DNA from: Candidatus Yanofskybacteria bacterium RIFCSPHIGHO2_02_FULL_50_12
GTDB taxonomy: Bacteria > Patescibacteriota > Minisyncoccia > 2-02-FULL-40-12 > GWA2-44-9
Reading direction: 5' to 3'
DNA: 15,772 nt
NCBI GenBank assembly: GCA_001794525.1
Contig: MGJZ01000033.1
Location: 1,347 to 17,118 of the forward strand
Position numbers and translations under genes: made by a program. Shown piece by piece: positions 1 to 5,970 of this stretch. Position 1 is the first letter of the stretch, and each line of letters starts with the position of its first letter. The notes under the pieces were generated by a model. The model made no database searches, was not told where the DNA came from, and saw only the letters and a list, made by a program, of their open reading frames with translations.

Positions 1-5
1 TATGG

Positions 6-488
6 TCAAGCTACGTTATCTCCAGCAAAACTCTTAAAATCCTTAAGAACTTCTTCGGCGTGCCCGTCAGGGTTTACTTTTTCGTAGATTTTGGCGATTT
101 TGCCGGCTGGATCAATGAGGAACGAGGTGCGAAGCGTGCCCATGTATTCCTTACCCATAAATTTTTTCTTGGCCCATACGCCGTATTGTTTTACGACTTT
201 CTTTTCTTCGTCGGCTAAAAGAGTAAAGGGGAGTTCATATTTCGCGGCGAATTTATCGTGGCTTTTGACCGAATCCACACTGATGCCGAGTACGGTCAAC
301 TTAAGTTTTTTAAAATCAGGCCAATTGTCTCGGATCGAGCAGGCCTCTTTTGTGCATCCGGGCGTGTCGTCCTTCGGATAGAAATATACGAGCACCCACT
401 TGCCCTTACAATCCGAAAGTTTGTGGGTCTTCCCGTCCTGATCGAGTAGCTTGAGATCCGGTGCTTTCTGGTTGATTTTTAGTTTCAT
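6..488 (-). CDS. bcp: Thioredoxin-dependent peroxiredoxin, Bcp/PrxQ type
   Basis: Cytosolic peroxidase of the AhpC/TSA superfamily that reduces H2O2 and organic hydroperoxides using thioredoxin. The fold signature is clear: a YFYPKDDTPGCTKEAC segment carries the peroxidatic Cys of the TPGCT motif and a resolving Cys five residues later. With the start at 488 these are Cys45 and Cys50, the numbering of E. coli Bcp. The frame is open 12 codons further upstream, but that extension is not family-like and lies in promoter sequence. A second ATG at 489-491 directly precedes the chosen one, and either could be used. There is no SD; a -10-like TAATAT lies only 8 bases before the chosen ATG, suggesting a leaderless or near-leaderless mRNA. 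The protein is about 160 residues, normal for the family. It is divergent from mnmA, with 39 bases between the start codons. Function is secure; the exact start is less so. Confidence 0.94.
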   Translation of the reverse strand: MKLKINQKAPDLKLLDQDGKTHKLSDCKGKWVLVYFYPKDDTPGCTKEACSIRDNWPDFKKLKLTVLGISVDSVKSHDKFAAKYELPFTLLADEEKKVVKQYGVWAKKKFMGKEYMGTLRTSFLIDPAGKIAKIYEKVNPDGHAEEVLKDFKSFAGDNVA

Positions 489-490
489 CA

Positions 491-518
491 TTGAAAATAT
501 TAAACTGTTTGATAAAAT
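491..518 (+). promoter_or_regulatory. mnmA promoter, interleaved with the bcp promoter
   Basis: On the plus strand, TTGAAA (491-496) is followed after 16 bases by TAAAAT (513-518). The predicted start is at 525-528, at or within three bases of the mnmA ATG (528), so the mRNA would be leaderless or nearly so. It occupies the same 34 bases as the opposing bcp promoter. Confidence 0.6.
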
Positions 519-524
519 AGTCAA
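497..524 (-). promoter_or_regulatory. bcp promoter, interleaved with the mnmA promoter
   Basis: On the minus strand, TTGACT (519-524) is followed after 16 bases by TAATAT (497-502). The predicted transcription start falls at about 490, at or next to the tandem ATG codons of bcp. The -10 match is moderate (4 of 6) and the -35 match good (5 of 6). Confidence 0.55.
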
Positions 525-527
525 GAA

Positions 528-1568
528 ATGAATCAGTTCGTTATTAAAAAGAAAGTATATGTCGGGATGTCGGGCGGAGTGGACAGCTCTGTCGCGGCGG
601 CATTACTGAAAAAACAGGGCTATGATGTAGTCGGTGTTTTTATGAAACCGTGGCAACCATTCGACGACGAAAACTTTTGTTTATGGAAACAGGATCGGGA
701 AGACGCGCTTCGCGCGGCTTCAGTAATCGGTATCCCACTCCTAACCTGGGATTTTTCAAAAGAATATAAAAAATCAGTCGCGGATTATATGGTAAGGGAA
801 TATCGAGCCGGCCGTACACCGAACCCAGACGTGATGTGCAACAAAGAAATAAAGTTTGGATTGTTCTTGAAACGCGCTTTAAAAGAAGGCGCTGACTATA
901 TCGCAACCGGACACTACATCCTCAAAAAGGGCAATCAGCTCTGGCAGGCCAAGGATAAAAATAAAGACCAGTCATACTTTCTGTGGACGCTTACAGAGAA
1001 GCAGATCGAGCGATCATTGTTTCCGATAGGCAACTATACCAAGCCTGAAGTACGTAAACTGGCCAAGAAATTCAAACTTCCCAATCATGACAAGAAAGAC
1101 AGCCAGGGCGTGTGCTTCATCGGCCCATTGGATATGAAAGAATTTCTCACCGAATACATTAAACCTAAACCTGGCAAGATTCTCCTTCAAGGCGAAACCT
1201 TGAAGGAGATCGGTACTCACGATGGTGTATATTATTACACCATCGGCCAGCGCCACGGACTGAATATCGGGATTGGCGGCGGGCCATACTATGTAATCGG
1301 CAAAGATATAAAGAAAAATATTATTTATATGGGTGCTAATATTGAGGTTGCGACAAATGTCACTAAAGTTGGCGAAACAAACTGGCTTGTAAATATGCCA
1401 ATTACAAATATTGATGTTAAGGTGAGGTACCGGACGCCGTCGGTTAAAGCCGTTCTGGCCAAAAATGGCGTGCTGAAATTTAAAAAGCCGGAGCGGGCGA
1501 TCACTTCAGGCCAATCAGCCGTATTTTATCATGGACAACAGTTGCTAGGCGGTGGAATAATTCTGTGA
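528..1568 (+). CDS. mnmA: tRNA-specific 2-thiouridylase MnmA
   Basis: Installs the 2-thio group on the wobble uridine (U34) of tRNA-Lys, tRNA-Glu and tRNA-Gln, activating the base with ATP and receiving sulfur from a persulfide relay. The N-terminal PP-loop ATP-pyrophosphatase motif SGGVDSS is at residues 15-21. The two catalytic cysteines expected for the family are Cys104 (in NPDVMCNKEIKFG) and Cys196 (in GVCFIG). The tRNA-binding stretch TGHY and the YYTIGQRHGL motif of the central domain are also present. The 346-residue length is normal. ATG 528 is the first in-frame start; it lacks an SD and sits just downstream of a -10 box. It is followed after 28 bases by an unknown gene on the same strand, probably co-transcribed. 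Partner sulfur-relay genes are not in the window. Confidence 0.97.
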   Translation: MNQFVIKKKVYVGMSGGVDSSVAAALLKKQGYDVVGVFMKPWQPFDDENFCLWKQDREDALRAASVIGIPLLTWDFSKEYKKSVADYMVREYRAGRTPNPDVMCNKEIKFGLFLKRALKEGADYIATGHYILKKGNQLWQAKDKNKDQSYFLWTLTEKQIERSLFPIGNYTKPEVRKLAKKFKLPNHDKKDSQGVCFIGPLDMKEFLTEYIKPKPGKILLQGETLKEIGTHDGVYYYTIGQRHGLNIGIGGGPYYVIGKDIKKNIIYMGANIEVATNVTKVGETNWLVNMPITNIDVKVRYRTPSVKAVLAKNGVLKFKKPERAITSGQSAVFYHGQQLLGGGIIL

Positions 1569-1596
1569 TAAGTTGAATTTAGTTCGGGGGTGCAGC

Positions 1597-1959
1597 ATGG
1601 AACAGGGGTCGGCGCGTGCTCAAATTGAAAAGCTCGGTTCCGATTTTCTAAAGCATTTGACTTTATGCAAGAGCATCACGATTGATGCGAGCTTGCTGAG
1701 GAGGCGCTTGGGTTTATTGGAACAAATGGGAGCATTGGGTTGGGATTCCAGCATTCCAAAAGTTCTGGGTGTGTTGGATGAGGCAGGGGACCTTGGTTGC
1801 CAGATGATTCTCCTGGGTTTTCTGGATCGGAGGCTGATTGATCCCAATCTGACTGCATGCCAGTTGGGGAATAGGCTAGGCGATCTGTATGAGGAGTATC
1901 ACGGCGATATCATCGATGATATCGAGCAAGCCAGGGTCTTACGAAAGCGACGCCAGTAG
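1597..1959 (+). CDS. Unknown 120-residue protein downstream of mnmA
   Basis: I do not recognise a family. The frame is open from 1573, but ATG 1597 is the better start because a purine-rich GGGGGTG (1586-1592) lies just before it. The protein is soluble-looking, with no signal peptide or membrane segment, rich in Leu, Asp and Arg. It reads as alpha-helical (for example LLRRRLGLLEQMGALGW early on and an acidic DLYEEYHGDIIDDIEQ near the end) and finishes with a basic RKRRQ tail. It begins 28 bases after the mnmA stop and is probably in the same transcript. Its last 21 bases overlap the end of the convergent gpmI gene. A perfect 20-base palindrome lies in its last codons. The forward terminator for this unit appears to lie about 100 bases further on, inside gpmI. 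Confidence 0.7.
   Translation: MEQGSARAQIEKLGSDFLKHLTLCKSITIDASLLRRRLGLLEQMGALGWDSSIPKVLGVLDEAGDLGCQMILLGFLDRRLIDPNLTACQLGNRLGDLYEEYHGDIIDDIEQARVLRKRRQ
1905..1924. repeat. Perfect 20-base palindrome at the convergent gene ends
   Basis: CGATATCATCGATGATATCG is fully self-complementary. It lies in the last codons of the unknown gene (encoding the DIIDDIE region) and begins 14 bases beyond the gpmI stop codon on the other strand. There is no T-run on either side, so it is not a classic intrinsic terminator. It could be an mRNA 3'-end stabilising hairpin for gpmI or a protein-binding palindrome. Confidence 0.6.
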
Positions 1960-3486
1960 GCTGTCGCCGGTCATTTCTTCGGGCTTAGGCAGGCTCATAA
2001 GTTCCAGCACCGTCGGGGCGACGTCGGCCAAGATACCGCTCGCCTCGGCAAAAGATCGCCCGATCTCCTCCGGAGATCGGGCTTTTTCATATTCGCGCGC
2101 AACCAGATGAAACGGCACTGGGTTATCATCATGTCGGGTTTCTCTTTCGCCAGTACCTTTGTAAATCATTGACTCCGCATTACCATGATCGGCAGTGATG
2201 AGCATAATGCCATCTTTTTCCAAAACTTTTTGTTTTAATACGGCCAGCGCGCGGTCAACTGCCTCGACTCCTTTAACTGTCGGTTCCAAAGCGCCCAGAT
2301 GAGCCAGCATATCGCCATTGGCGAAGTTGATTACGAACACGTCGTAATAATCTCGATCCATTTCCTCAACTACTTTTTGAGCGATATCCATTGCTCTCAT
2401 CTCCGGGTGTGTCATCGGATTTTCGATCGATTCGATGAATAAGTCAGTTTCGCCGTCGAACGGCTTGTTATTCAACCCATTGAAGAAAAACGTCACATGG
2501 GCGTATTTTTCCGTTTCCGCGATATGGAGATGGTTTTTGCCGTTGGTGCTTAATACTTCGGACAGACAATTCTTAACTTCCGGCGGAGGGAAGAGGACGT
2601 GGGCCGCTAGTCCGCCAGCCGGCGGATCGAGATATCGAGTCATAGTCGCGATGTATAGATTTTCAGGGACCTTTTTGAGAAAAATATCAAAACCGGGTTC
2701 AATGAATACTCGGAGCAGTTGGCGCATGGAATCTTCGCGGAAGTTGAAAAATACGAGCGCGTCTCCGTCTTTGATTAGCTGTGAAGATACCACGGTGGCC
2801 GGGATAGCGCCGTCAGTAATATTTTGGCGGTAATATTCCTCGATGCTGGTAAAAATATCCTGCGCCGGCAGGCCCACGCCATTTACCAATAAGTTGTAAG
2901 CGGCTTCGGTAAGATTCCAATTACTGTTTCGATCCATCGCAAAATCGCGGCCGATGACCGTCGCCAAATTTTCTAGGCTGCCAATCTCATCCGAAAGTCG
3001 TTTTAAGGTGGAACCGCCTTCTTTTAATCCGGAATCCCGGCCATCAAAAAAGAGATGCAGCTTATGCTTGAGGTTATTATCATTAGCAAATTTGACCAGC
3101 GCAACCAGATGATCGAAATGGGCGTGTACTGCGCCGGAAGTAAGCAAACCGGCGATGTGGAGAGTACCACCGCTTGCCTTAATATGCTCAGCGGCTTCCG
3201 CCAGTGAAGGATTGGAGAAAAAATCCCCCATGCTGATGGCTTTATTGATCCGGGTAAGGTATTGAAAAATAATCCTTCCGGCGCCAAGGGTGAGGTGGCC
3301 GACCTCGCTATTGCCTGACTCGCCGTGAGTCATACCGACTGCAGAACCCGAGGCTTGGAGGAGGAGCGAGGGATAGTTAGCGGTAATTTCGTTGAGCGTC
3401 GGAGTATTCGCGTTCAAAATCGCGTTACCCGTCCGTTGAGTTGAGTGTCCCCACCCGTCCAAAATAGTTAATAGTACTGGTCGCAT
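1939..3486 (-). CDS. gpmI: 2,3-bisphosphoglycerate-independent phosphoglycerate mutase
   Basis: Interconverts 3- and 2-phosphoglycerate in glycolysis with two Mn ions and a phosphoserine intermediate. The alkaline-phosphatase-superfamily motifs are in order: the metal ligand Asp10 in TILDGWG, the phosphorylated Ser60 in SGNSEVGH, NFANGDMLAH with Asp and His ligands, ITADHGNAE, and the C-terminal RHDDNPVPF histidine site. The length of 515 residues is typical. A short insertion, PPAGG, after TRYLD is encoded by a palindromic sequence. There is no SD; a -10-like TATACT lies exactly six bases before ATG 3484-3486, so the mRNA is probably leaderless. It is convergent with the unknown gene at 1597 (21-base overlap), and a forward-strand terminator lies within its 3' coding region. 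Directly upstream is a candidate RNA or leader on the same strand. Confidence 0.96.
   Translation of the reverse strand: MRPVLLTILDGWGHSTQRTGNAILNANTPTLNEITANYPSLLLQASGSAVGMTHGESGNSEVGHLTLGAGRIIFQYLTRINKAISMGDFFSNPSLAEAAEHIKASGGTLHIAGLLTSGAVHAHFDHLVALVKFANDNNLKHKLHLFFDGRDSGLKEGGSTLKRLSDEIGSLENLATVIGRDFAMDRNSNWNLTEAAYNLLVNGVGLPAQDIFTSIEEYYRQNITDGAIPATVVSSQLIKDGDALVFFNFREDSMRQLLRVFIEPGFDIFLKKVPENLYIATMTRYLDPPAGGLAAHVLFPPPEVKNCLSEVLSTNGKNHLHIAETEKYAHVTFFFNGLNNKPFDGETDLFIESIENPMTHPEMRAMDIAQKVVEEMDRDYYDVFVINFANGDMLAHLGALEPTVKGVEAVDRALAVLKQKVLEKDGIMLITADHGNAESMIYKGTGERETRHDDNPVPFHLVAREYEKARSPEEIGRSFAEASGILADVAPTVLELMSLPKPEEMTGDSLLASLS
2058..2087 (+). terminator. Forward terminator embedded in the gpmI coding region
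   Basis: GCCCGATCTCC (2058-2068), a three-base loop, and the exact complement GGAGATCGGGC (2072-2082) are followed by five T on the plus strand. This is a textbook intrinsic terminator, oriented for transcription coming from mnmA and the unknown gene. It lies about 100 bases past the unknown gene's stop and antisense to the gpmI codons for ARSPEEIGR. On the gpmI strand no T-run follows the hairpin. Confidence 0.75.
2611..2626. repeat. Palindromic element inside gpmI
   Basis: TCCGCC and GGCGGA flank a four-base AGCC centre. In gpmI this encodes the PPAGG of TRYLDPPAGGLAAH. The segment between the conserved Tyr and the VxFPP stretch is about four residues longer here than I recall for E. coli GpmI. 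It may be a small palindromic repeat inserted in frame. No second copy was found in the window. Confidence 0.4.
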
Positions 3487-3492
3487 AAAATT

Positions 3493-3498
3493 AGTATA
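3493..3498 (-). promoter_or_regulatory. -10 box for a leaderless gpmI mRNA
   Basis: TATACT on the minus strand ends six bases before the gpmI ATG, which would put the transcription start on the A of ATG. No -35 element is evident. The 40 bases upstream are AT-rich and repeat TACTA/ATAC several times, giving several alternative -10-like hexamers. Confidence 0.45.
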
Positions 3499-3524
3499 AA
3501 GTATTTAGTATTTTGTATCTAGTA

Positions 3525-3567
3525 TAAAAATAAAACCAGGCATGGTTCCTGGAGAGAACCATGCCTG
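3525..3567 (-). terminator. Intrinsic terminator of the candidate RNA upstream of gpmI
   Basis: A perfect 12-base stem (CAGGCATGGTTC at 3537-3548 with its complement at 3556-3567) encloses a seven-base loop. On the minus strand it is followed by TTTTATTTTTA. The plus strand has no T-run after the hairpin, so it works only in the gpmI direction. It ends about 40 bases before the gpmI start. Confidence 0.85.
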
Positions 3568-3682
3568 TCACCCAGACGTTGGCCGCGAGCACCTGCTCGG
3601 GAGGTTTTGAGGGATTAGCTCTGTCGACTTTTGCTGCTCGTTGGGAAGGAAGTACGTCGACTGGCCGGTGGGGGAGGAAACT
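3525..3682 (-). ncRNA. Candidate small RNA or gpmI leader RNA, about 155 nt
   Basis: A strong promoter (3689-3717) and a strong terminator (3525-3567) bound a stretch with no ATG-started reading frame before the terminator and no SD. Inside, CGAGC/GCTCG (3586-3599) can form a hairpin with a four-base loop. A second copy of CGAGCA (minus strand, 3640-3635) could compete for the same TGCTCG (3591-3586), giving two mutually exclusive pairings. GTCGAC copies at 3623-3628 and 3656-3661 can also pair. Short segments near the 5' end (CCAG, ACGT) can pair with CTGG and ACGT just before the terminator, closing the RNA. It could be an independent small RNA or a transcription attenuator for gpmI, which starts 40 bases downstream. 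It does not match tmRNA, RNase P or SRP RNA as I know them. Confidence 0.6.
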
Positions 3683-3688
3683 GCCCTG

Positions 3689-3717
3689 ATCATAGCACAG
3701 GTTGCGGCACCAGCCAA
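3689..3717 (-). promoter_or_regulatory. Promoter of the candidate RNA
   Basis: On the minus strand TTGGCT (3712-3717), a 17-base spacer and TATGAT (3689-3694), preceded by the extended -10 TG one base upstream. The predicted start is an A at about 3682. No coding region follows before the terminator. Confidence 0.75.
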
Positions 3718-3730
3718 TATTGTATATACT
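3702..3730 (+). promoter_or_regulatory. rny promoter, overlapping the RNA promoter
   Basis: On the plus strand TTGCGG (3702-3707), a 17-base spacer and TATACT (3725-3730). The predicted start is near 3737, giving rny a leader of about 41 bases without an SD. Its -35 and spacer overlap the -35 and spacer of the opposing RNA promoter, so the two are unlikely to be occupied at once. Confidence 0.55.
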
Positions 3731-3777
3731 AAAGTCAAGTAAACTATTAATGTTAATTACCTTAATTCCATACCACT

Positions 3778-5310
3778 ATGCTTGCCAATCTCAATCCGCT
3801 GATCGCGGCTATTTCCGCGTTACTTCCCGGTCTGATCATTGGGTATCTGATCCGTCAGATTCTCGCCAGTCGTAAGGTTAGCAGAGCCGAATCCCGCGCC
3901 GAAGACCTTCTTGCCGACGCAAAATCAAAAGCCCAGGATATTCTTCTTGAGGCTAAAAACAGCGCCCTCAAAGTATTAGAAGAATCAAAGAAAGAAGAGA
4001 AGGACCGTATGGCCCAGCTTTCGCGTATTGAGAATCTTCTGACAAAAAAGGAAAGCGAACTGGAACAGCGCGGCACGGAGTTAGCGAAAGAAAAAGAAGC
4101 TATTCAAGTCCGAGAAGAAGAAATCAAACATATTAAGGCTGAACTAGATCAGACTCGCGCGCGTCAGATCGCGGAGTTAGAGCGCGTGGCCGGGCTTAAG
4201 GGCGATGATGCCAAAGCCGAGCTGATCGCCAAAATCGAAGAGGAGTATCAAGAGGAACTGCACAAGCGAATACGCAGACTGGAAATAGAAAATAAAGAAG
4301 AACTCGACAAGCGAGCGCGGGAAATTCTTACCATCGCCGTACAGCGCTATGCCGGGTCTCATATCGGCGATACGATGACCACCGTCGTGAGCTTGCCGTC
4401 TGACGAAGTAAAAGGAAAAATCATCGGCAAGGAAGGACGCAATATAAAAGCAATCGAACGGCTGACGGGCGTCGATATTATCATTGATGACACGCCCGAA
4501 GCGCTGATTGTATCAGGATTCGATCCAGTGCGCCGCCAGATCGCTAAATCCGCCATTGAGAAACTCATCGCCGATGGCCGTATCCATCCTGGTAAGATTG
4601 AAGAAATGGTGGAAAAGGCCAAAAATGAAATCAACGATAAGATCAGGGAAGCGGGCGAGGCGGCATTGTTTGAAACCGGCATCGGGGCCGTCGACCCGAA
4701 ACTTACTTATTTGCTCGGTCGCCTGGCTTTTCGAACCAGCTATGGCCATAACGTATTATTACATTCGGTCGAGATGACTCATATCGCCGGCATGCTGGCT
4801 TCCGAGCTCGGTGTTGATGTTATGGTTGCCAAAAAAGGAGCTTTATTCCACGACCTTGGCAAAGCGGTTGATCACGAAGTTCAGGGTACCCACGTCGAAA
4901 TCGGCCGGAAACTGCTGCAGAAGTTCAACATGGATCCTAAAGTGATCCAAGCCATGGAAGCTCATCATGAGGAATATCCTTATTCCACGCTCGAATCGCG
5001 TATCGTTCAGACGGCTGACGCCATCTCCGGCGCGCGCCCAGGCGCGCGCCGCGATACCGTCGAAATCTACCTCAAGCGATTAGGTGATCTGGAACGGATT
5101 GCTAATAATTTCGATGGTGTCGAGAAGTCGTATGCTGTTCAGGCCGGCCGAGAATTGCGCATTTTCGTGACGCCTACTCAAATCGACGATCTCGGTTCAA
5201 TTAAATTAGCCAAGGATATCGCCAAAAAGATCGAGGACGAAATGAAATACCCAGGCGAAATCAAAGTAAACGTCATTCGTGAGACCCGTGCTATCGAATA
5301 CGCCAGATAG
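3778..5310 (+). CDS. rny: Ribonuclease Y
   Basis: Membrane-anchored endoribonuclease that initiates mRNA decay. Architecture in order: an N-terminal transmembrane segment (about residues 7-28), a long charged coiled coil (about 35-185, rich in Glu, Lys and Ala), a KH RNA-binding domain with GKIIGKEGRNIKAIE (about 213-227), then an HD hydrolase domain with the metal-binding HD pair in ALFHDLGKA (His358, Asp359) and later EAHHEEYPY and the conserved SGARPGARR. The length of 510 residues is normal. The start ATG 3778 gives the expected membrane anchor; no SD is seen. A palindromic GC-rich repeat (5029-5050) encodes the conserved GARPGAR, probably simply through codon choice. The 119 bases downstream hold only a weak five-pair hairpin (5321-5337) without a T-run, so termination is unclear. 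Confidence 0.96.
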   Translation: MLANLNPLIAAISALLPGLIIGYLIRQILASRKVSRAESRAEDLLADAKSKAQDILLEAKNSALKVLEESKKEEKDRMAQLSRIENLLTKKESELEQRGTELAKEKEAIQVREEEIKHIKAELDQTRARQIAELERVAGLKGDDAKAELIAKIEEEYQEELHKRIRRLEIENKEELDKRAREILTIAVQRYAGSHIGDTMTTVVSLPSDEVKGKIIGKEGRNIKAIERLTGVDIIIDDTPEALIVSGFDPVRRQIAKSAIEKLIADGRIHPGKIEEMVEKAKNEINDKIREAGEAALFETGIGAVDPKLTYLLGRLAFRTSYGHNVLLHSVEMTHIAGMLASELGVDVMVAKKGALFHDLGKAVDHEVQGTHVEIGRKLLQKFNMDPKVIQAMEAHHEEYPYSTLESRIVQTADAISGARPGARRDTVEIYLKRLGDLERIANNFDGVEKSYAVQAGRELRIFVTPTQIDDLGSIKLAKDIAKKIEDEMKYPGEIKVNVIRETRAIEYAR

Positions 5311-5429
5311 TAAATTTCCTGGGGTTTTCCACACCCCTATTGCAATTTCCGCGTAAAACCTAGAAAATACGAAAAGCGGTTGTAATTGGTCGATACAATC
5401 AAGTTTTCTAACAAGAAATCATCAAAAAC

Positions 5430-5714
5430 ATGGCAGATACGATAAAAAAGAGTCAGTTAGGCCAAATGCTTGGCGAAAAGATGGGTGTTTCCAAGAAGCA
5501 AGGCATGGAATGGGTTGATGCCTTCGTGGAAATCGTCACCGGCGCATTGCGCAAGGGTGACAAGGTCAACATCACTGGATTCGGTATTTTCAAGGTTGCG
5601 GATCGCAAGGCCCGCGAAGGCCGCAATCCGCGAACTGGAGAAACCATCCAGATCAAAGCCTCCAAGAAACCCCGCTTTACTCCCGGCAAGCTTCTCAAAG
5701 AAGCTATTGCATAG
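5430..5714 (+). CDS. hup: HU-type DNA-binding protein
   Basis: Nucleoid-associated DNA-bending protein of the HU/IHF family, acting as a dimer. The 94-residue sequence has the N-terminal helical body, the ITGFGIF turn, and the DNA-binding beta-arm GRNPRTGE with the Pro that intercalates in DNA, followed by KASKKPRFTPG. IHF-specific discrimination is not possible by eye; HU is the default. ATG 5430 matches the family start. No SD is present. A TACAAT at 5394-5399 is a candidate -10 box about 30 bases upstream, without a good -35. The gene is followed by a perfect 22-base palindrome and then a strong terminator. Confidence 0.95.
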   Translation: MADTIKKSQLGQMLGEKMGVSKKQGMEWVDAFVEIVTGALRKGDKVNITGFGIFKVADRKAREGRNPRTGETIQIKASKKPRFTPGKLLKEAIA

Positions 5715-5718
5715 TCTT

Positions 5719-5740
5719 CTGATATATCGCGATATATCAG
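5719..5740. repeat. Perfect 22-base palindrome after the HU gene
   Basis: CTGATATATCG and its exact reverse complement abut with no spacer, four bases after the HU stop codon. As DNA it resembles an operator for a dimeric protein; as RNA it would be a tight hairpin just before the terminator hairpin. It has no T-run of its own. Confidence 0.7.
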
Positions 5741-5745
5741 CATTA

Positions 5746-5774
5746 GTAAAACCCGCCGGAACGGCGGGTTTTAC
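5746..5774 (+). terminator. HU terminator
   Basis: GTAAAACCCGCCG (5746-5758) pairs perfectly with CGGCGGGTTTTAC (5762-5774) around a GAA loop. The right arm carries TTTT. The symmetrical A/T flanks would also allow some function on the minus strand. Confidence 0.8.
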
Positions 5775-5781
5775 ATGTAAA

Positions 5782-5810
5782 TAAAAACGGGGCCCCTCCG
5801 ATAGCCCCGT
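5782..5810 (-). terminator. Terminator of the 19-residue peptide unit
   Basis: On the minus strand ACGGGGC (5804-5810), a ten-base loop, GCCCCGT (5787-5793) and then TTTTTAT. It begins six bases after the TAG stop of the small peptide gene. Confidence 0.75.
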
Positions 5811-5816
5811 CCTGTT

Positions 5817-5876
5817 CTACTTTTTGCGAAGTTGAAGCCTTCCACCTTCGCTTGCCCTGGCAGCCCTCTTCGCCAT
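5817..5876 (-). CDS. 19-residue basic peptide, unknown
   Basis: MAKRAARASEGGRLQLRKK. The frame is too short to score as coding by length, but it is bounded by strong signals: a promoter at 5971-5999, an SD (AAGGAG with correct spacing, in AAGGAGAGCAC before ATG), a clean stop, and an intrinsic terminator six bases later. The peptide has Lys or Arg at 8 of 19 positions and only one acidic residue, with no hydrophobic segment, so it is likely to bind nucleic acid or ribosomes rather than membrane. I cannot name a family. It sits between HU and an L,D-transpeptidase gene and has its own transcript. The alternative is a small RNA that only resembles a coding unit. Confidence 0.55.
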   Translation of the reverse strand: MAKRAARASEGGRLQLRKK

Positions 5877-5922
5877 TGTGCTCTCCTTAGGATTAGCATC
5901 AGCCCTGAGACGGAATCGGAGG

Positions 5923-5952
5923 TTACCGCCACAAAACGGGTGGGCTGAGCAT
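5923..5952 (-). CDS. Possible upstream mini-ORF (leader peptide)
   Basis: Within the roughly 88-base leader of the 19-residue peptide unit, GAGGG (5956-5960) precedes an ATG that opens MLSPPVLWR and stops at TAA. Immediately after the stop, CCTCC on the transcript could pair with the GGAG of the downstream SD. GCTCAGCCC inside the mini-ORF can pair with GGGCTGATGC just upstream of that SD. This arrangement resembles a translational control leader, but the ORF is very short and could be chance. Confidence 0.3.
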   Translation of the reverse strand: MLSPPVLWR

Positions 5953-5970
5953 TCACCCTCGTACCAAGCA

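Noticed and set aside
3525..3682. Candidate RNA as SRP RNA, based on a GGAAGGAAG on the plus strand
   Set aside because: The motif is on the strand opposite the promoter and terminator, and the flanking SRP helix is absent.
5029..5050. GC-rich palindromic duplication GGCGCGCGCC in rny
   Set aside because: It encodes the conserved GARPGAR of RNase Y; repeated Gly-Ala-Arg codons explain it.
5326..5334. TTTTCCACA, one mismatch from a DnaA box, after rny
   Set aside because: A single imperfect copy without a cluster of boxes or an AT-rich unwinding element is expected by chance; no origin is claimed.
5321..5337. GGGGT/ACCCC hairpin as an rny terminator
   Set aside because: Only five pairs and no T-run follows.
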